From Asterias rubens (taxonomy: Eukaryota; Echinodermata; Asteroidea; Forcipulatida; Asteriidae), in contig NC_047065.1 of assembly GCF_902459465.1 (NCBI RefSeq), forward strand, positions 1,415,309 through 1,479,308: a stretch of 64,000 nucleotides of DNA. Reading direction: 5' to 3'. A program made the position numbers and the translations under genes. This document shows positions 59,739 to 64,000 of this stretch, piece after piece. The notes under the pieces were generated by a model, which made no database searches, was not told the DNA's origin, and was given only the letters and a program-made list of their open reading frames with translations. Positions within the stretch are counted from its first letter, which is position 1; every line of letters begins with the position of its first letter.

Positions 59739-60188
59739 CCAAATATCCTCTCGGAGGCTAACCAAAAGGTAACTACAAAGCAAATTCGGCGACGGTTTCG
59801 CAGACCTTTTCCTAATTTTCCATTCAGCAGACAGGCAGATGTTCTTCACCTTTCGAATTCTCAAGATGGCGACCGCAGATGAATAACTGCAATGAATATT
59901 CATTAGATTAGAGTTGCACACAGTCGATTGACTGATTCCTGTGACGAATGCGCATGCTGCGTACAAAATACATTAAAATGACAGTTGGAAGTAGACTTGG
60001 TTCAAGTCCTTGCAAATCACAGATCTGGGGGAGTGACTTGCATTTTGAATATCAGCAGAGTGACAGGCTAGCTAGCTAGCAGGAGAGGAGGGGCGGGGCT
60101 AAGGGGTTAGGACATAAATGATACACCCCACATTGTGGCACTGGATCAATAACAAACTTAGTGATTCCAGCATAAACACACAGTCCAA

Positions 60189-60207
60189 CCCCCCCCCCCC
60201 CCCCCCC
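60189..60207 (+). repeat. Poly-C run of 19
   Basis: An uninterrupted C tract directly beside the inverted repeat at 60216-60314. Shorter C or G tracts are at 101-108, 8525-8533, 9921-9933 and 50250-50258. Confidence 0.95.
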
Positions 60208-60215
60208 AATTAAAA

Positions 60216-60314
60216 ATCTTAATTTTGAGCCTCCGAATAACATTACCCTAAAATAATATTTTATGGTAATGTTATATTTTAGGGTAATGTTATTCGGAGG
60301 CTCAAAATTAAGAT
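60216..60314. repeat. Perfect 39 bp inverted repeat with 21 bp spacer
   Basis: Arms 60216-60254 and 60276-60314 are exactly complementary (ATCTTAATTTTGAGCCTCCG at the outer left). The spacer TATTTTATGGTAATG is itself partly related to the arms (GGTAATGTTA), as if a piece of the arm had been copied into the loop. Confidence 0.95.
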
Positions 60315-60962
60315 AATAAAAAGATGGGGCATGCCAGATGAAAGCTTGATGTTCCGCCCACTTTTTCTGCTCATAATTATTTGATGGACTTGACAAAAAC
60401 AAAACAAACAAAACTTCAATTGATATCATGTCACAAATGTCATGTGCAAAGTACATTTTATTTACAAAATGGTACAACAATAAATAAATAAACAGAAGAT
60501 TTGCACATTTGATCCCAAAATTTCAAAGTACAATTATTGCCACTTTGTACTTACAAAACACTGGGTTTATCATTGGGTTTATAAACTGGTTATACACTGT
60601 GGTTAGTGCATATATTCTTGTCAGTCCTTTTAATTCTGAATTCTGGGTTTAACATTTTTTCTTTGTTCAACCCCAAATTAACTAAAATTTACCCAGTAAG
60701 TTTCCCTTGTGGTTTGTAATATTTAATATCATTTTAATTGTACTATTCATTCATTCGTTTTAAAGTGTTCATGTATGTAAACATATCGCATGTATAATGT
60801 CCTTGTTAGCCTCAAAACCAGCTGGTAAATTCCACATTTTATTTATTTTAAAGGTAGTTGGAAATAAAAACATCCCCTGGCCGACAGTAATTCAGAAATA
60901 TTAGTAAGCTCTCTTGTGATTGAACAAGGAGGGTAAGCACTTAAAGCTGATACCAATAAGCC

Positions 60963-61112
60963 GGCCACCTCAATGTGTACTTAGTTGGTATAACATTGAT
61001 CTAGAATTGCAAGGGTCGTGGGTTTGAATCCCACCCGAGTAATATGCCTGTGATTTGTTTTCACAGAACTCGGGAAAGTTCCGAGTACACATCGATGCAA
61101 TGTTGACCCCAT
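60963..61112 (+). repeat. Family S4 SINE, copy 2
   Basis: A-box-like TACTTAGTTGGTATAACATT, B-box GTGGGTTTGAATCCCACC, then TTTTCACAGAACTCGGGAAA and CACATCGATGCAATG, shared with 3945-4110. Confidence 0.75.
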
Positions 61113-61117
61113 ACAGT

Positions 61118-61230
61118 CATGGCCTTGGTGCCCCTTCAGAAGTTTCCCATTGACTTTAAGATTGTCCAATTGAAGTGCCCTTTGCAAAAAGCAAATGGCC
61201 TTGCCCTCTCGAAGATGAAATTCCAGGCCT
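61118..61230 (-). repeat. Family C repeat, copy 6
   Basis: CATGGCCTTGGTGCCCCTTC, AGTTTCCCATTGACTTTAAG and AAGATGAAATTCCAGGCCTG: the consensus read on the minus strand, abutting the S4 SINE. Confidence 0.8.
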
Positions 61231-61334
61231 GTGGCTTACAGTGGAATTAAAACACGCGTACATGTATGCCATGTCTGCATTGATGTGGCTATGGCTAATT
61301 CGCTGAATAGGCCTACTCCTCAACAATGTAGCTG

Positions 61335-61380
61335 TAGCCAACAAGCGTAGCCAACAAGCGTAGCCAACAAGCGTAGCCAA
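61335..61380 (+). repeat. 13 bp tandem (TAGCCAACAAGCG), three and a half copies
   Basis: Perfect copies, preceded by GTAGCTGTAGCC reminiscent of family F. Confidence 0.9.
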
Positions 61381-61432
61381 AGACTCTTGGATTTAAACTC
61401 AATTCCAAATGAAGCCCACTGCCTGGGAGGGT

Positions 61433-61534
61433 TCAAGTCACTGATGGTGGTTGATTTGCAAACAATGAAGTCTTGTGCAGGAAGAATGACCTGATATTAC
61501 TCGCCTTGCTCTTGCCAACCACTTCAGCTATTGC
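61433..61534 (-). CDS. FAAP24: FAAP24 last exon
   Basis: Acceptor cattttatatttcag then GCA ATA GCT GAA; AIAEVVGKSKASNIRSFFLH then KTSLFANQPPSVT before TGA at 61433-61435. 102 bp. Too short for its own long ORF, but the reading is clear from homology and phase. Confidence 0.88.
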   Translation of the reverse strand, partial: AIAEVVGKSKASNIRSFFLHKTSLFANQPPSVT

Positions 61535-63451
61535 CTGAAATATAAAATGGAAAATAGTATTAGCTGTTAGAAACCGCTTACCAAAGGTATAAATGCAAAC
61601 ATGTAGTTATTGGCCTGGCGTTTCGACCCTAACAGAGACTTTGCGAGAAAGACTCTGCTAGGGTCAAAGCGTCAAGCAAGAGGGTAAGAAGTACAGCAGA
61701 TTTGGATAGTATTAAGCTTTTTGAGAAACTTTTTCACTAAAGATATCACCCTTTATGCACAAATCTTTGAATCTGAGAAGTGTACTGGCAGTAACATTTC
61801 AACGATTGTCTATTCCAGTTACATAATCACTCCGATTTTTGACAACATCTCAAAAACGCTACCACCTTAAGAAATTGAATGTTCACAGGTTGGTACTATT
61901 GTCTAGCTTCCCTGGGTCGACCCCGGTCTGCCCCGGTGCGTTCCAATAGCTTTGGCAGGGCTCACCCGGGTCAGCCCCCAGTGCCCTGCTTGTGGAGTGC
62001 TTGCGGAGTGGGTCACTTGGGGGTGACCTGAGGTGCATGCCGTCACCACGAGAGGGCGAGTGTGATCGTTCGTTTAGCTCTTGTCAGGGGCTCACCCGAG
62101 TGAGCACCTCGGGTAGACCCAGGGAAGCTAAACGAACGCACCCAATATAGGTTTGGAACAGTGGGTTCCAACTCCCCAAACGTGTACAATCCCTTTAACC
62201 TACCCAAAGGTAGTTGATTGGTTCTCTCATGGTTGTGATGCTACACAGTAGAGATAAATTAAAAAAGCCAATGATTTTTGAGATGGGGGTAGTAATAAAT
62301 ACGTTGTTCAATATTTACCTCTTCACTGGCATTACTGATTCCTCTGATACTACCAAACTTCTGTAGGAGGTGTTTGGCTTTGACTGGACCCACATTCGGG
62401 ATGAGTTGCACTAACGTCAGGACCACTGCATCAATAGGTTGTTTACGTCTCTTTACAAGAAAAGGGTTGGCGTGGGGTTTGTGCTCCTCATTCACCTGAG
62501 ATTCAATGTAAAATGAAAGGTTGTTTGTTTATATTTGTTTAGATGATTTTCCCGTCAAGGGAACTCCGCTAACTCCCCCAAGCTGGCAGCGAAAAAGTCA
62601 ATCTCTGTGGTACAAACATTGAAAACAACAGCAAGTATCTCTCATAAAAACATTGGTTGAAAAACTATGATTATGAACTGCACAAATCACGAAATTGTGA
62701 TTCAGTAATTAGACGAACATACTTAATCTAGTCATTGTTAAATCAGTGGTTAGCTTGGGGATTCGAGCCCACAACCTTTTGATTGCAAGTTCTGCAGTCT
62801 TACCACTGGACCACGGTGACCATAAGGGTCTCATAAGACTCTCTTCTATCTGGAAATACTCTTTTTCTTTCTCCACGGAACGTGTAAGAGTGCTTTCAAA
62901 CACAACTATATCTTCTCCTGTGCTCTCATCCAGTGTTCTCAACACATTGCTACAAGAATCACCACCTATCATAAATTTATAGTGGGTGCGTTCGATAAGC
63001 TTCCCTGTGTCAACCCCACGGTGCTCACTCGGGTGATTCCCTGACAAGAGCTAATCGAGCGATCACACTCGCCCTCTTGTAGTGACGTCATGCACCTCAG
63101 GCCAGCCCCAAGTGACCCGTTCCAGAGGGCACTAGTGGATGACCCGGGTGAACCCCTTGAAAGCTGCAAAGCTATTTGAATGCACCAGGGGCAGACCGGG
63201 GTCGACCCGGGGAAGCTAATCGAACACACCCAGTGATGATTTGGAGAAGGGAAGAATCAACATCTATGGGTATTTGGGGAAGCAAGATGGGAATTTACCA
63301 TTTGGATAAGAAGGTTCGCAGCCTCTGCTTGAGATGAGACAAAGAGTAGCCTGAGCCCCAACTCTAAGATAACAAACTTCTGTAGTTCACCGTAGTACTG
63401 GTTGCTGACTGGGGTGAGCTCAGCTATCACGATCCCCCTTAGACTGTTAGC
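61433..63451 (-). CDS. FAAP24: FAAP24, 3' three exons (partial; 5' end beyond window)
   Basis: FAAP24 is the XPF/MUS81-family, catalytically inactive partner of FANCM. Through its helix-hairpin-helix region it binds branched or single-stranded DNA and helps recruit the Fanconi core complex to stalled forks. Exons on the minus strand: 63451-63299, 62495-62319 and 61534-61433, all phase 0 at their joins, giving 143 residues. The first exon carries the nuclease-like fold end (RGIVIAELTPVSNQYYGELQ, KFVILELGLRLLFV); the second NPFLVKRRK plus the first HhH (IPNVGPVKAKHLLQKFGSI); the third the second HhH (IAEVVGKSKASNIRSFF). Human FAAP24 (215 aa) aligns to the same end. The missing N-terminal 70 or so residues should be on exon(s) right of 64000. 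Confidence 0.9.
61616..61674. repeat. Hairpin repeat with ACTCTGCTAGGGT arms, copy 2
   Basis: TGGCGTTTCGACCCTAACAG and CTGCTAGGGTCAAAGCGTCA pair over about 27 bp with few mismatches, around a five-base loop (GCGAG). In the last FAAP24 intron. Confidence 0.8.
61913..62145 (+). repeat. Family G MITE-like element, copy 1
   Basis: Ends CTAGCTTCCCTGGGTCGACC and AGACCCAGGGAAGCTAAACG are inverted; the interior is GC-rich with GGTCAGCCCCCAGTG, GGGTGACCTGAGGTGCATGC and GAGGGCGAGTGTGATCG. In the FAAP24 intron 3' of the HhH exon. Confidence 0.85.
62319..62495 (-). CDS. FAAP24: FAAP24 HhH exon
   Basis: Acceptor attgaatctcag then GTG AAT GAG; VNEEHKPHANPFLVKRRKQP, then LTLVQLIPNVGPVKAKHLLQ and KFGSIRGISNASEE. 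Donor GTAAAT. 177 bp, phase 0. The exon is flanked by inverted copies of family G. Confidence 0.93.
62555..62823 (-). repeat. Family S2 SINE, uninterrupted, minus orientation
   Basis: On the plus strand: GGGAACTCCGCTAACTCCCC, ATTGTGATTCAGTAATTAGA, the reverse B-box GGGGATTCGAGCCCACAACC, then GCAGTCTTACCACTGGACCA (reverse A-box). This copy shows the SINE's head-to-body order without the insertion seen at 52859-52975. Confidence 0.8.
62983..63232 (-). repeat. Family G MITE-like element, copy 2 (inverted)
   Basis: TGGGTGCGTTCGATAAGCTT at the left and GGGGAAGCTAATCGAACACA at the right. The order GATCACACTCGCCCTC, CATGCACCTCAGG, CAGACCGGGGTCGACC is the reverse of copy 1. In the FAAP24 intron 5' of the HhH exon. 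Confidence 0.85.
63299..63451 (-). CDS. FAAP24: FAAP24 penultimate-but-one exon
   Basis: Acceptor tatctttag then GCT AAC AGT; the peptide runs ANSLRGIVIAELTPVSNQYY... to ...SSQAEAANLLIQM, donor GTAAAT. 153 bp, phase 0 out. It matches the NLKGIVVVEK...LQKFTVLDLGMVLLPVAS region of the human protein. Confidence 0.88.
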
Positions 63452-64000
63452 CTAAAGATATAGGTAGGTAAAAACAAGACAAAGTTTTTTTTTAAAGGCA
63501 TAGAAAGTTACTTTTATAAAAACAAATGTGGATAATGCATCTTAATTAATGTTCACGGGGGAAAGGTTTTATTAATGTTTTGTTTGGACCACAATGAAAA
63601 TGATTCAAAATTACAAATTTGCGTCTTTCGGAACTGCAGGAAATTCTGTTGCCCAAGTACGGACAATATGCACCTCCAGGGTGTAATAAATTAAGATTTG
63701 CATCAATCCTGAGCCTTATTTTTTCCCTGGCTGATTGAAGATAAAGTGTTGTTTTTCTTTTCCTCCAAGCTTGTGTGTAAACATCTAAAGGATTTTGGGA
63801 AACCTTTAATGGATATTTTGACAGCTCCATGAAGTAATCACCAATTCAACAATCTATTTGACTGAAACATCACCCTTTAAAATTTCATTTTGGTTTGTAC
63901 ACAATTTATGAAATTGTAATTGTTGAATTTAAGTTCTAGTGGTTTATTCATCAGGGTGTTGGTTCGAATCCCTGTCAAGATCGACAGTTCACTATAATTA
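63452..64000. other. FAAP24 intron at right edge, with tRNA-like fragment
   Basis: AT-rich, no exon supported. 63935-63990 has AGTTCTAGTGGTTTATTCAT and a B-box GTTGGTTCGAATCCCTGTCA as in 32745-32835. Confidence 0.55.

Larger units (their letters stand above)
59739..61432. other. TENT4 upstream region and FAAP24 3' flank
   Basis: 59739-59970 is the likely TENT4 5'UTR/promoter: the frame stays open, and an NRF-1-like ATGCGCATGC lies near 59948. 60189-60314 holds poly-C and a perfect inverted repeat. 60963-61230 holds S4 and C repeats. Minus-strand AATAAA sites near 60458 and 60838 are candidate FAAP24 3' ends. Nothing coding was seen. Confidence 0.55.

Noticed and set aside
59739-59966. N-terminal extension of TENT4 upstream of the MDPR methionine
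   Set aside because: The frame is open, but homology with the vertebrate long isoform starts exactly at MDPR; the upstream codons look like 5'UTR.
63546-63830. First exon of FAAP24 in the 94-codon minus-strand frame
   Set aside because: The peptide does not resemble the FAAP24 N-terminus and lacks plausible splice signals; the missing exons are probably right of the window.

Overview
The window is animal nuclear DNA. Coding sequence sits in short exons with GT-AG introns, and the intergenic and intronic DNA is AT-rich and crowded with short non-autonomous repeats: tRNA-derived SINEs, fold-back/MITE-like elements and minisatellites. The proteins match vertebrate families well, but each is a single pre-duplication form. 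That, together with the repeat style, points to an invertebrate deuterostome, most likely an echinoderm and perhaps a sea star. The phylum is an inference from repeat style, not proven.

Four protein genes can be read exon by exon with consistent phases. (1) A beta-1-like syntrophin lies on the minus strand (1767-30638, six coding exons, 518 aa), with a 19.3 kb first intron full of repeats. (2) MCAT, mitochondrial malonyl-CoA:ACP transacylase, lies on the plus strand (31670-35897, six coding exons, 466 aa). It is head-to-head with syntrophin, with about 1.0 kb between the start codons. (3) TENT4 (PAPD5/PAPD7/Trf4-type non-canonical poly(A) polymerase) lies on the minus strand (45375-59738, nine coding exons, 751 aa), tail-to-tail with MCAT. 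(4) The 3' part of FAAP24, the FANCM partner of the Fanconi pathway, lies on the minus strand (61433-63451, three exons, 143 aa). Its 5' exons are beyond the right edge.

Layout: 1-1766 lies downstream of syntrophin; 1767-30638 is syntrophin; 30639-31669 is a shared divergent promoter; 31670-35897 is MCAT; 35898-45374 is a convergent 3' region with two facing poly(A) signals near 37.3 kb, suggesting a very long TENT4 3'UTR; 45375-59738 is TENT4; 59739-61432 is the TENT4 promoter and the region downstream of FAAP24; 61433-64000 is FAAP24.

The four genes do not form one pathway: membrane scaffold, mitochondrial lipid synthesis, RNA tailing and DNA repair. The non-coding DNA holds at least eight recurrent repeat families, labelled A-H and S below. 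The observations most worth a second look are an inverted MITE pair flanking one FAAP24 exon, a nested fold-back inside a SINE, a perfect 39 bp inverted repeat beside poly-C, a repeat family carrying a histone-3'-end-like stem-loop next to a hammerhead-like hairpin, and an unusual Met in the TENT4 nucleotidyltransferase motif. No mobile-element protein, virus, CRISPR array or bacterial-type operon was seen.
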